A DNA stretch of 64,000 bases, from contig CM049397.1 of assembly GCA_026929865.2 (NCBI GenBank), positions 2,396,001 to 2,460,000 on the forward strand. Reading direction: 5' to 3'. The notes beneath the pieces were generated by a model, which saw only the letters and a program-made list of their open reading frames with translations, was not told the origin of the DNA and did no database searches. Made by a program: the position numbers and the translations under genes. This DNA comes from Hyperoplus lanceolatus (Eukaryota; Chordata; Actinopteri; Uranoscopiformes; Ammodytidae). Shown here piece by piece: positions 20,367 through 30,451 of the stretch. Each line of letters starts with the position of its first letter. The stretch's first letter is position 1.

Positions 20367-20627
20367 CCCTGCATTCCAAATCACATTCTTTTTCTTTTTA
20401 CTATAGAAGAGTATTAGTGCCACGTGAGAGAGAAAAAAAATCTGATAATAAAGTTTTTTTTTTTTCAATATGTCAGGAATAAAGAAAAATGCTCCAAAAT
20501 GCTATTGAAGTTAGGGGGGCATTTATGTATTTTCAGCATACAACAATTGACGTGCATGTATTGGGACATCCTAAATCTTTTTCTGGCATACTAAATAGTA
20601 TGGAAGTATGGGGATTGGAACGCAGGG
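20367..20627. mobile_element. family A MITE
   Basis: CCCTGCATTCCAAATCACAT at the left and GGGGATTGGAACGCAGGG at the right. The interior matches other copies. 261 bp, non-coding. It follows directly after a family G repeat. Confidence 0.75.
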
Positions 20628-20924
20628 CAGGTTTCAGGTTGAGCACACTATCCATACTCTGGGCAAAGCTGTTTAACTTGATAACACATGACCTGTACTC
20701 TATACAGTTAAGACATATTTGATAATGGCAGTGTTAGGGCATGGTTAATGTGTTTTCTTAGGACTTCTTTTCCTGGATGGACACACTCAGGCTGTTCAAA
20801 CTCCTTATAGGATCCACCAACCTGCTCCTCTCACAAGAAATGAAGGACATTAAGAGTGACTTGATCTTCAACAACGATACTTTTGCCAACGTTTTCATCC
20901 ATGGCTCCAAATGGAGGAAAACCA

Positions 20925-21716
20925 AGGCTGTGTTCCTACATACTCAACATGTTTATACTACATACTGTCTACTTAAAGGTGCTGTAAGCGGAATGGTTCT
21001 TTTAGCTAACTTCCTGTCAGTTACTGCAGTAAGCAGTCCCCTCGCTCGTCCCTATGTCACCACATTAATGCACTGCGGTCTTCAAGCAGCGAGTTATCTA
21101 GCATCATCTCAGATAAGTAATTGTGATAAAACATGATAAAAACCATCAAAACAGACATTGGGAAGGATTTATACCTGCTCCGCCATTGTAGGCGCATAAA
21201 CGTTCACCCATCTGTTGCTCTGGCGTGCACCGGCAGTGAGACCATGAGTGACACGGGTGTCGGTTTGTAGCGTTCTCTCTTGTGATTGGATATTCATTTC
21301 GGGATCCCCCAAAAGTTTATTTGCCGATTACATGCTGAGCAGCTGACTGAGAGATCGGCTTTATGAAACACGCACATTATGTAAGTGATCACTGTATGAA
21401 TAAAGAGCGATTTAACACTTATATTAACATAAAAAAATAGCTTACTTCACCTTTAACAATCGATTGCGTATGCGAGGTTCGTCGTACCGTTTACACTGCA
21501 GTATACAGAAGCAATAAAGAATTATTTTTTAACCTATCGATCCATACACAAAATCTTCCTGGAAGAAAGTACTCATCCAGGCATTTCTCGCCTACACAAT
21601 CTCGCATACGCAACCACAGCATACTCAAATTGACGTCAAAATTAGTATGAGTAGGCCGTTAGTATGGCTTTAAGTATGAATAGGACGTCAGTCTAGGGCT
21701 TTTTGGAACAAAGCCC
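20925..21716. mobile_element. family C MITE interrupted by a family D element
   Basis: The left part (20925-20972) and right part (21457-21716) together match the uninterrupted copy at 10240-10533 in opposite orientation. The interruption coincides exactly with the TTAA-flanked element at 20977-21452. Confidence 0.7.
20977..21452. mobile_element. family D TTAA-flanked MITE, copy 2 (nested)
   Basis: Starts AGGTGCTGTAAGCGGAATGG and ends ATAGCTTACTTCACCT, with TTAA at 20973-20976 and 21453-21456. Inverted relative to copy 1. Confidence 0.8.
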
Positions 21717-21764
21717 AAGCCTCTTTGTTTTGTTTTCAAGCACCACAAATCATCTTGTATCTCT

Positions 21765-21933
21765 TTTTTTTTTGTAAGATATTTTTGGGCATTTTTATGC
21801 TTTATTTGACAGTGCAGAGAGACAGAGGTGAAATGGGGCAGAGAGGGGAGTGACATGCAGAGAACGACCGCGGGTGGGAATCGAACCCGGGTCTGCTGCT
21901 GGGCCCGGCCCGGGAGGGGGACACCTTTTCAAC
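21765..21933 (-). mobile_element. tRNA-derived SINE with 16 bp target duplication
   Basis: On the minus strand it has CCCGGGTTCGATTCCCACCC (box B) and TTCTCTGCATGTCACTCCCC, then a tail with AATAAAGCATAAAAATGCCC and a poly-A-like end. ATCATCTTGTATCTCT flanks both sides (21749-21764 and 21934-21949), as expected for LINE-mediated retroposition. The 5' tRNA part with box A is missing, so it is 5' truncated. Confidence 0.88.
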
Positions 21934-22442
21934 ATCATCTTGTATCTCTGATAGGAATGACAAGGAAACATGCAAGATCTGTCCTCTATGTGCACATGAC
22001 ATTCATTTGTGTAAGCAACTTCAAAATAATGGAGATTCACTAAGTCTGTTCTATTATTTGAGTTCATTTGTTAAAGATCTCCTATTATACTACGTTTCTG
22101 GTCTTAATTTCTTGTTAAAAACTGCTATAGAGCAACCTGACACGAATCACATCACAAAAAACCATGTAGATTTTCGGGAAGCTCTTCCTCTCACCCTAGC
22201 GAGCACAGCAGTCTCTCCACACTCGGCTTTGTGCTTCTCCGCCCCCTCCCCTCCCCCACCCCCCTCTCCTGCAAACCCCACTCCGTTGTGATTGGTTACC
22301 TTCCTTCCGGAACAATTTCAGCAGCGCACGGGCAGATTTGAGAGCAGGAAGGTGGGGGCATGGCCGGAGCTTGCCTGAGCAGTACGTTATCATACATGGA
22401 AAAATCCGGAATCGTGACGACACGATGGCAGGAAATTTTCAT

Positions 22443-23179
22443 GCGATAGCCTATAATTCATTAACGGTTATTATTAGCCTACTTGCTTGATTTCTTTTTA
22501 AATACAGAGGTTATTGGTCGTTTTGGAACATGTATTTACTTATTTAAAACATAAAAATAAAGCAGCATTGAAAATTCAAAAAATCAATCTTGTTGGCCTA
22601 CACTAGCATGCTGTTCTACAAATAACTCAATAGTTGAAATAATAAATACAATGTGTTTTCCCCTTAAAATGACTAAATGCATTTCAAAGACAGTAACAGT
22701 GTGGCACTTCTTTAAACTTACTGAAACTTGCAGGGGCCATCACTCTCATGCATTCATCAAACTTTTCTCTGCGCTTTTTGTGAGCTAATAGGTTGTGTTG
22801 CCACAGTGATGTGGAGTCTTAAACTGATCTAGCTTTGCCAGCACTTATTTCTGTACAGCTAAATATCCCCATAGAAACATTGCTGCGTTTATTTTCGCTA
22901 CCAGTTCAATTCAATGTCGGCTTGCTCCTGCTTACTCTCCCGCGTACATGCCTTAGTCATGCACAGGCCCCTGATCTCCTTGCAAGGGTCAGGGGCCTAT
23001 CACGAGCCAGTCAATTATTTATTTTTTTGGAATGGCATTGTTCAGGGCCTTTGAAGATCGGGGCCCCACATTCAGCACATTCAAAAAATAAAAAAATAAA
23101 AATGTTTTTGATGGGCCCCCCTCTGCCTTGAGCCCCCCCCCAAGACTGTTGCACTTTCCCCCTCAGTCCGTCGGCCCTG
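22443..23179. mobile_element. family F repeat, copy 1
   Basis: About 737 bp nearly identical to 37570-38255 (GATAGCCTATAATTCATTAA to CAGTCCG.CGGCCCTG). It contains short Pro/Leu open frames without known motifs. Probably a non-autonomous transposon; the termini are not resolved. Confidence 0.65.
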
Positions 23180-23192
23180 TTTCTACTACTAC

Positions 23193-23325
23193 TTCAAAAT
23201 GCTATTGGAGTTAGTGGGGCATTTATGTATTTTCAGCATACTACAATTGACTTGTATGTATTGGGACATCCAACATCTTTTTCTGGCATACTGAATAGTA
23301 TGGAAGTATGTGATTTGGAACGCAG
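23193..23325. mobile_element. family A MITE, 3' half only
   Basis: TTCAAAATGCTATTGGAGTT to TTTGGAACGCAG matches the right half of the family A copies. The left half is absent. Confidence 0.65.
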
Positions 23326-23539
23326 TCATGGTCCGATGCTGTGAATAGAGCTCCATCATTTCACACTGGTTCCAGTATATAAAACACAGTGCTTTTGGTG
23401 TGAACAAAGGGCGGTACGAGAAGCCTATTCAATCTAGCCTACGACTCAGGGCCAGACAAGAGCTAATCGGTCCATGAGCCAGACTGGTAAAAAGAGCAAT
23501 AATGATACCGCTTCCTGGTTGTTGCAACTAACAATGATC

Positions 23540-23700
23540 GGAGATTGTGACCAATCCGAGGGGATAATAGGTTAATGGACCAATCACGTGTCGACATCTA
23601 GTTCCGTGTTTTTGCACTTGTCAAGCTGTGATTGGTTGAGAGCGGCAGTAAGGTTTCAAAGTGTCGGTGTGTGCTGTCAGTGTAGTAGGGTATGAAGATA
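23540..23700 (+). promoter_or_regulatory. sdf2l1 proximal promoter
   Basis: Three CCAAT boxes lie within 85 bp: 23551-23555, 23580-23584 and inverted at 23631-23635. The middle one is fused to an E-box CACGTG (23585-23590). NF-Y boxes are typical of ER-stress chaperone promoters. No exact ERSE (CCAAT-N9-CCACG) is present. The start codon is 82 bp beyond the last box. No TATA. Confidence 0.55.
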
Positions 23701-23716
23701 CAGAGACACAAAAAAG

Positions 23717-23897
23717 ATGGAGATGATGATTGACGCGGTGCACGGTCCCTTCATGTGGCTGTTGTTGGCCCTGCTTTGTTCACTCTGTGCGGGCAGAGAG
23801 TCTGAGCTCAGCTACGTCACCTGCGGCTCTCTGGTCAAACTGCTCAACACCAGACACAACGTCCGCCTGCACTCCCACGACGTCAAGTACGGCTCAG
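23717..23897 (+). CDS. sdf2l1: sdf2l1 coding exon 1
   Basis: ATG at 23717, donor TCAG|GTGAGT after 23897. Sixty codons plus one base encode the signal peptide and the start of MIR1 (LHSHDVKYGS). Confidence 0.95.
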
Positions 23898-25375
23898 GTG
23901 AGTTCTCCAGCACACTAACCGTAGTCTACTGTCACTCACTCACATTCAGAGCCGCGACAACAAGCGAGGAGAGCGGCTTGGCTGTGTCTCTCTGGAGCCC
24001 GCACACGCTCATTCATTAGGCTAGAACACTGAACAAAGTAGGCTATGTCAAAATGAATTCAGAAATCTCATCGTTTAATTGTGACCTGCCTGTCTGTGAG
24101 AAACGTCAAGCTGTAGCTACACACGAAACATGATCCAGCTGAACAAATAGCCCAGGCCTACTAGCCTACTAACTGGACATTTGATCCAAAGCGTACCTTG
24201 TCCTTCACATATAACCAGGGCAATTCTCCTCTGTGGAATGTGTTAAATAATGTATTGGTTTTACAAGAAGAAAAGTAGGCTATAAGATAGGCTAGTCCTT
24301 TCTCTTTATAGCAGTGTGGCATTATAGTGGTGCATCCATCCTGCATGATGTGGCCCCATCATGTTGATGTCTTCTGGCCACCTGTGTCAAATCTCTGTCT
24401 GTCTGTGTGAACTGTGTAGGCTGCAAAGGCTACATTGGAACAAGTGTTGTGGAAGCTACTTTGAAAGTCCGTATGCAAATTACCAATAGGTTGACCGTCA
24501 AAGTTGTTAACCTAAAGCAAAGCTACCCTAGGGCAAATCTAGTTTGGTTAATCAAAAGTCGTTCAAACTACTAATAAAACATGTGGGCTACATATTATAA
24601 CTAAATATAATACAAAAATAATCATGCCATTGAGCTTATTGCAGAAACTATAAAGTGGCATGTGTTCTTCACAGGTCGTACTGTACATAAACCAAAAAGT
24701 AATATATAAAGGAGCTGTAAGCGGAATGGTTCTTTTAGCTAACTTCCTGTCAGTGACTGCAGTCAGCAGTCCCCTCCCTACGTCACCTCATAAATGCACT
24801 GCGGTCTTCAAGCAGTGAGTTATCTAGCATCATCTCAGATCCGTAAGTGTGATAAAACATGATTAAAAACCATCAAAACAGACTTTTACCTGCTCCGCTA
24901 TTGTAGGCGCATACACATTCACCCATTTGTCGCTCTGGCGTGCACCAGCAGTGAGACCATGAGTGAGACGGGTTTCGGTTTGTGATTGTTTATTAATTTC
25001 GGGATCCTCAAAGATATGTATTTGCCGATTACATGCAGAGCAGCTGACTGAGAAAGCGGCTTAATGATTTGCGCACATTATGTAAGTGTTCACGTAATGA
25101 ATAAAGAGCAATTTAAAACTTATATTAATATAAATAAATCGCTTACTTCACCTTTTTAAATAACATTTATTTGTAAAAAATAAACATTAAAAACAATAAG
25201 CAAAGCTATAAACTGAGCATCCAGCTCCCTGGAAGGTGAGTATCCCTGAGATATAAACCTTGTCCATAATAAACAGTCCCATCTTGACTTTTCACAAGGA
25301 ATCAAATCAGTTTTATTTGTAGGCCTAGCCCAATATCTATTTTTTTCTAATTAAAAACAGACGGAGCACAATTGC

Positions 25376-25463
<88 letters not shown>

Positions 25464-26557
25464 TGGGTTTTGTTTGTTGTTTTATTTAATTTTGTTCCCT
25501 TTTGTATCTTAAGTAATATGTTCTAAACATGTTGTTATTATACTGTGTGTGTAGGCAGTGGACAGCAGTCAGTCACCGGGGTGGAGAATGCTGATGATGC
25601 TAACAGTTACTGGCAGATCCGTGGGCGGCCCAACCTGCCGTGTCAGCGTGGCGTGGCCATCGCATGTGGACAGGCCATCCGCATCACACACATGAAGACT
25701 GGACGCAACCTGCACACACACCACTTCAGCTCCCCACTGTCTAATAACCAGGTCAGACACACACACGCTGGAGAGGCACAGTCTGAGTGCTCTTTACAAT
25801 AACCATTTGAGGAATCTAATCTTAGACATACAGGAGTAATACAAGATAACAACAATGTTTCTTATTGCACTAATAAGCATGCTAACATTTCAGTCAGGAG
25901 ATATACAGTATGCAATATTTCCCATTACACCATGGTGGTTCCCCTTTGTTTACTCGCCCTTTGGTAACATACCTGTTTACAGAGCCTAGGTCGTGTATTA
26001 ACACCAGATTATTTTTTCAGTGTGCACATACACAGTGTCACAGGTAGCAGATCATGAGGAGATAGTCACTGATTTTGAAAATAAGCAGTCTCCAGAATCT
26101 CTGATTCCACCTTTTATGTATTGCATTATTGGCAAAATGATATGACGTTTTTGCAATAATTATGATGTTGGCAGTTGTTAAGTTTTCAAGCGTTTTACCA
26201 GTATCGGCAGCTCCAGACTCCTAGCTGATCTTGGATACTCTAATAGAGATTCTTCTCCTCCTTCTACCTTGGTGTGTAGGAGGTGAGTGCGTTTGGAGAG
26301 AGCGGAGAGGGGGATGATCTGGACGTGTGGTCAGTGCAGTGTGACGGGGAGCGGTGGGAGCGCGAGGAGGAGGTGCGCTTCAAACACCTGGGCACCGGCG
26401 TCTACCTGAGTGTGACCGGGGAGCAGTACGGACACCCCATCAGAGGCCAGAGAGAGGTGCACGCCATGGGCACCGCCAACCAGCACAACTGGTGGAAGTC
26501 CATGGAGGGAGTCTTCATACAGCCCAGCATGGAGCCACGTCGCCACGACGAGCTCTG

Positions 26558-26558
<1 letters not shown>
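23717..26558 (+). CDS. sdf2l1: stromal cell-derived factor 2-like 1, ER MIR-domain protein
   Basis: SDF2L1 is a soluble ER-lumen protein that partners with ERdj3/DNAJB11 in folding and quality control. Coding exons are 23717-23897, 25555-25751 and 26280-26558 (218 residues with the stop excluded; human 221). A hydrophobic signal segment (FMWLLLALLCSLCAG, residues 12-26) is followed by three MIR repeats (about 33-87, 95-150, 152-206) forming a beta-trefoil: TCGSLVKLLNTRHNVRLHSHD, GSGQQSVTGV, NLHTHHFSSPLSNNQEVSAFG and VTGEQYGHPIRGQ. The C-terminus is HDEL, an ER-retrieval signal. IRGQ and a -PRRHDEL ending favour sdf2l1 over its paralogue sdf2, as does linkage to the mir-130b/301 cluster. The protein may start at any of three close Met codons; the first in frame is used. 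Confidence 0.96.
24710..25153. mobile_element. family D MITE, copy 3, in sdf2l1 intron 1
   Basis: AGGAGCTGTAAGCGGAATGG to TCGCTTACTTCACCT, closely matching the copy at 20977. The left flank is ATAA rather than TTAA, so the target site has decayed. Confidence 0.7.
25381..25462. repeat. (GT)41 microsatellite in sdf2l1 intron 1
   Basis: 82 bp of GT about 90 bp upstream of the exon 2 acceptor. Confidence 0.97.
25555..25751 (+). CDS. sdf2l1: sdf2l1 coding exon 2
   Basis: The acceptor GTGTAG ends at 25554 and the donor CAG|GTCAGA follows 25751. Two bases complete Gly61, then 65 codons run from SGQQSVTGV to LSNNQ. It covers the end of MIR1 and most of MIR2. Confidence 0.95.
25775..25890. repeat. 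family H dispersed repeat
   Basis: CTTAGACATACAGGAGTAAT and CAATGTTTC.T blocks match 63785-63900. It lies in sdf2l1 intron 2. Unclassified. Confidence 0.5.
26280..26558 (+). CDS. sdf2l1: sdf2l1 coding exon 3 with HDEL terminus
   Basis: The acceptor GTGTAG ends at 26279. Ninety-two codons (EVSAFGESGEGDDLD to RRHDEL) precede TGA at 26556-26558. It encodes the end of MIR2 and MIR3. A CA repeat begins two bases after the stop. Confidence 0.96.
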
Positions 26559-26592
<34 letters not shown>

Positions 26593-26936
26593 CACACACA
26601 GCATGGGAAGGCCTGCTGCTGGGCTGCTTGTCTTGCTCCCCAGGACCAAATAATGTAGAATATTTCTCTGAGCACATGTGAAGCATCTTTGACTCAAAGA
26701 TGATACTGTATGTAGTGTAGCTGTCTGCTGTATGTATTCAGACATTCCTGCTCAATTTGTGCACTGTGTGTGGACTGTCTGTCTTCCTATCACAGTAAAC
26801 GGTTGAATTTAACATTGAATGACCACACCTTGGACTCCTGGACAACCATTGACATGTTATAGACTAAACTATTCAGTCAAGACACTGCAGGTTGTATAGG
26901 ATATCATTTGCCTGTCTATTACTTACATTAAAAACT

Positions 26937-26942
26937 ATTCTC
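26937..26942 (+). terminator. candidate poly(A) signal of sdf2l1
   Basis: ATTAAA about 380 bases past the stop codon is the first standard variant signal. Another ATTAAA is at about 27139. Either could serve. Confidence 0.35.
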
Positions 26943-27357
26943 TTTTTGTATGACAACTTTTACAGAAATATTTAATGAGAAATCTACTCAATCTGGCCGC
27001 GGACCACTGCATGATAGAAAACCTGGTTCTTGTTTGCAGTCTCTGGCCTTGTTTGAGAGAGGATAATTAGCGGATGAATCCCCTGGTAGCTAACCTAAAA
27101 ACAATCAATGGATAATGAGTGATGATAGTCAATCATTCATTAAAGAATATTTACTTTGATTTCGATGGAGGAGATAATCAAAGGAAGGAATCTGTTTTCC
27201 TGTTTTTATTTATGTCCTGTGAGTGTGTATGTAAAGTGGAAATGAACATATTAAAATGAATACCTTTGTACTGTTGTCTCCCCTCCTGTCTTTTCATTGC
27301 TGACTCTGTTTGTATAATGTCAAGTTGACCCAGTAAAAAAAACACAGAAACATGCCT

Positions 27358-27470
<113 letters not shown>

Positions 27471-27739
27471 CAGACGGGGAGATCCCAGCATTTTTGGGAG
27501 TGAGCCAGACTCCTAAATGTATGCCACCAAAGTCTCAATCATAGTGTTTTGTTACACATTATTTATGAAAAATAACCTTTTCCATTTTATTTAAAGGGTC
27601 AAAGTAGTCAGTGCACATATTGCTACTGAGTTTATGTCTTCATTGTGCGCTAAACATCTTTTTGTATAGCCTAATAATCTTTATATTAGGCCTACAGTAG
27701 GCTATTCTATTTCAGTACATTTATTAACATTTCTATTTC

Positions 27740-27935
27740 AATGTTAGGACTACATTCTTCTTTTTCGTCTGCATTTAATTCACTTGATTTTACATTCTAC
27801 TTTATATCTTTATATCTACTTTATAAATATATCTATTTATTTCTATGGCTCACCTTATCTCTACACAGTTTATCTGCACTGTGTCCTTGCTCTACTGTTG
27901 TGTTTATGTGTGTCTCAGGTGTTGCTCTCTTCACT

Positions 27936-27967
<32 letters not shown>

Positions 27968-28080
27968 TACATTTTCTTCTTCTATATTGCATTGTTGAGA
28001 GGAGCCTGGGACTTGAGAATTTCATTTCCAATTCCTGCTGCAATGTGCATAATATGACTAATAAACCATCTTGAATCTTG
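27740..28080 (+). mobile_element. LINE 3' end fragment
   Basis: It ends GCAATGTGCATAATATGACT followed by AATAAACCATCTTGAATCTTG, a common fish non-LTR retrotransposon tail. It includes a (GT)13 tract (27937-27962). No coding sequence. Confidence 0.45.
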
Positions 28081-28179
28081 ACTGAATAAACTATAGATAG
28101 TATAACTTATTATACTAGAAACCCATGAGATCAATTGGCATGCAGTTGCCTTTCTCGTCCAGCAGGTGGAGATAAACGA

Positions 28180-28340
28180 CCGCAGAAGACAGACAGAGCG
28201 TCCTCCAGGGAATACGCGTATAAGCATATTCCGTATAGGCCTATTCATATGGTCTCCAGCACGGCAGAATCGTCCGTGAATCTCGTCCATCGGTGAGTGT
28301 GTGACGTCAGACCGACGCTGCAGCGCCGCGTGCCATGTTC
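28180..28340. promoter_or_regulatory. small CpG-rich patch with a perfect CRE
   Basis: TGACGTCA at 28302-28309 sits in a patch with several CpGs. A plus-strand donor-like ATCG|GTGAGT is just before it. No exon or gene can be linked to it. It may be an orphan regulatory element. Confidence 0.3.
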
Positions 28341-28566
28341 CCACAAGTGACGCATTATTACTGCTATCCCTCTAATACTTTATTAATCATTCAATATTAT
28401 TCATCAATGATAACCATGTCATATGCAGTTGAATGGCTTTTCGTTTAGTAGCCAACTTTGTCTGATCAGAAACAATTTAATTAGACATAGCCCTGTTGTG
28501 TTTTTATTCGTAGCCTAGTTTCATTGTTAAATAAAGACCAAACTCTGGAGTAGATATCCCTTTGTA

Positions 28567-28640
28567 TTCATTCATATAGGCCTATATTCATTCATATAGG
28601 CCTATATTCATTTATATAGGCCTATATTCATTTAGGCCCT
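28567..28640. repeat. 20 bp tandem repeat, about 3.7 copies
   Basis: Unit ATTCATTCATATAGGCCTAT with one-base variants. Confidence 0.85.
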
Positions 28641-28736
28641 ATACGTCATATTATGTACCACTTTGCTGTGGTTTGGTCTGGCTTTGCGAGACTACACTGC
28701 TCACTGCTGATAGAGATTATGAGATGAATTAGCCCA

Positions 28737-28820
28737 AAACCAGTTTGACATCCTTCTAAACCAGTTTGACATCATTCTAAGCCAGTTTGACATCCTTCTA
28801 AACCAGTTTGACATCATTCT
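28737..28820. repeat. 21 bp tandem repeat, 4 copies
   Basis: Unit AAACCAGTTTGACATCCTTC plus T. Copies 1 and 3 read CATCC, copies 2 and 4 CATCA. This alternation suggests the array grew by doubling a 42 bp pair. Confidence 0.9.
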
Positions 28821-29959
28821 AAGCACATCTTTCATCTTTCAAACTTCTCTGAAAGCTTTGAATCAAATACCAGTTCAGACATTCATTGTCATTCATTCAC
28901 TATATGCTATTGCTTGATCTCAAGGTATAGCCCAATGATACAAGCATTTTGAGACTTTGTAATGTGACCACCCACCTCTCTGTGTTCTTCTATCAGCCTG
29001 TTGAACTCAACCTGCTCCCAAGTATTTTTACATTTTATGTCTTAATATGAAACGGCAGTATTATTTAATTTCGTCTTTATTTCAAACAAGAAAATTAATA
29101 ATTAAGAAAAGCAAGTGCCACACATGGTACAAATACACATAACACAAAACAACAATAATTATAACGTGTCACAAACAATATTTATAGAGTAAATGTAGTG
29201 TCTATGTCCGAAAAGGAGTGAGAGGAAGCCGAAGCTTATGTATTCCCACCCCTTGTTCAACTGCTCATAATTATCTGCTATGCATTGATCAGTTTAAAAC
29301 AACTATTTACATAATTCGCATTCAACGTATCCATATTTACAACGTTTACAAAGCTTTCCTAAAAAATTAAACAAACAAACAAAAACAAAGAAAACCAAAG
29401 CCCATGAAGTCAAACAAAATGAATGACTGTGTTATGTAGGGGAGACGGGGTGTGATGTAACATGGGGACAGCTGTAACGCCACACCTATTGGAGATCAGA
29501 TAGGAGTGATATGATCATTCAACTATTAGACAAAAAGGAAAGAAAGTCATGTTTTTGACTAAAACTGTGTTTTGTTTGTTTCTCGTGCTCTAACAGATAC
29601 AATCATGTTACTTCTATTAGAATTCAATTGAAGGTATAGCCTGTAGTTTGAAGCTTCTTTCTGTGATTTCTATAGGTTACAGGTATTGCATGAATTTACG
29701 CGGTGTTAAATTAAATAATCCTGTATCAATGAATGGTGTTCTCCAGCATATTCATGCCAGTAAGATATTTCAAACCCACTGTATAACCACAGACAGTAAC
29801 ATGAAATTTCCTGCTTTGAAAAAATTGAAAAAGCTTTTTCTTTTTTTCATTTGACAATAGAAACAATCAGAGGAAGGAGTGTGTGACCCCGGGGAGGATA
29901 GTTGTTACTACGGTAATAACCAATTGGGATCCTAAATAAAATTTAAAAAAATGAAAGGA

Positions 29960-30365
29960 TGTTTTCCTCCACACAGAGGAATGCACTATCTATTAAAGGT
30001 AGTGCATTATGGAACACATTACCCCAACTATAAGGGAACGTCCCACTCTGGCCACCTTTAAGAGCCAAGTTAAGGTGTGGCTAAGAACTAACCAAAGGTG
30101 CAACCACCTCTAAATGTATGCTGGACCTTATTAGTTGTGTATTTGTCTAACCTACTAATCCTACTAATGAATGATCCTGTTTTACTTTTCTTTCTGTTTC
30201 TCAGTATTTGTATAAAGCAAATGTTTCTATTGTATATCTTTGTCATTTTTATTGTAACATCAACCTGCCTAATGGACTACAGATGGAACAATCTGACATT
30301 TTGACGTGTACTGCTGTACATGTTCATTAATGTGCATTGTCCTGAAATAAATAAAATTAAAAATT
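29960..30365 (+). mobile_element. LINE reverse-transcriptase C-terminal remnant and 3' UTR
   Basis: A broken frame reads SIKGSALWNTLPQL and LRAKL-type text, the LWNxLP motif found near the end of many fish LINE polyproteins. The 3' UTR ends TGCATTGTCCTGAAATAAAT, then (AAAT)n at about 30360-30451. A stop interrupts the frame. Confidence 0.6.
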
Positions 30366-30383
30366 AAATAATTAAATAAATAA

Positions 30384-30451
<68 letters not shown>
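30360..30451. repeat. (AAAT)n microsatellite
   Basis: Tetranucleotide tail directly after the LINE 3' end. Confidence 0.93.

Noticed and set aside
23717..26558. Identification as sdf2 rather than sdf2l1
   Set aside because: HDEL ending, IRGQ and linkage to the mir-130b/301 cluster favour sdf2l1. sdf2 normally ends differently (HAEL in human).
28567..28820. CRISPR-like array
   Set aside because: Units are contiguous tandem repeats without spacers, in a vertebrate genome.
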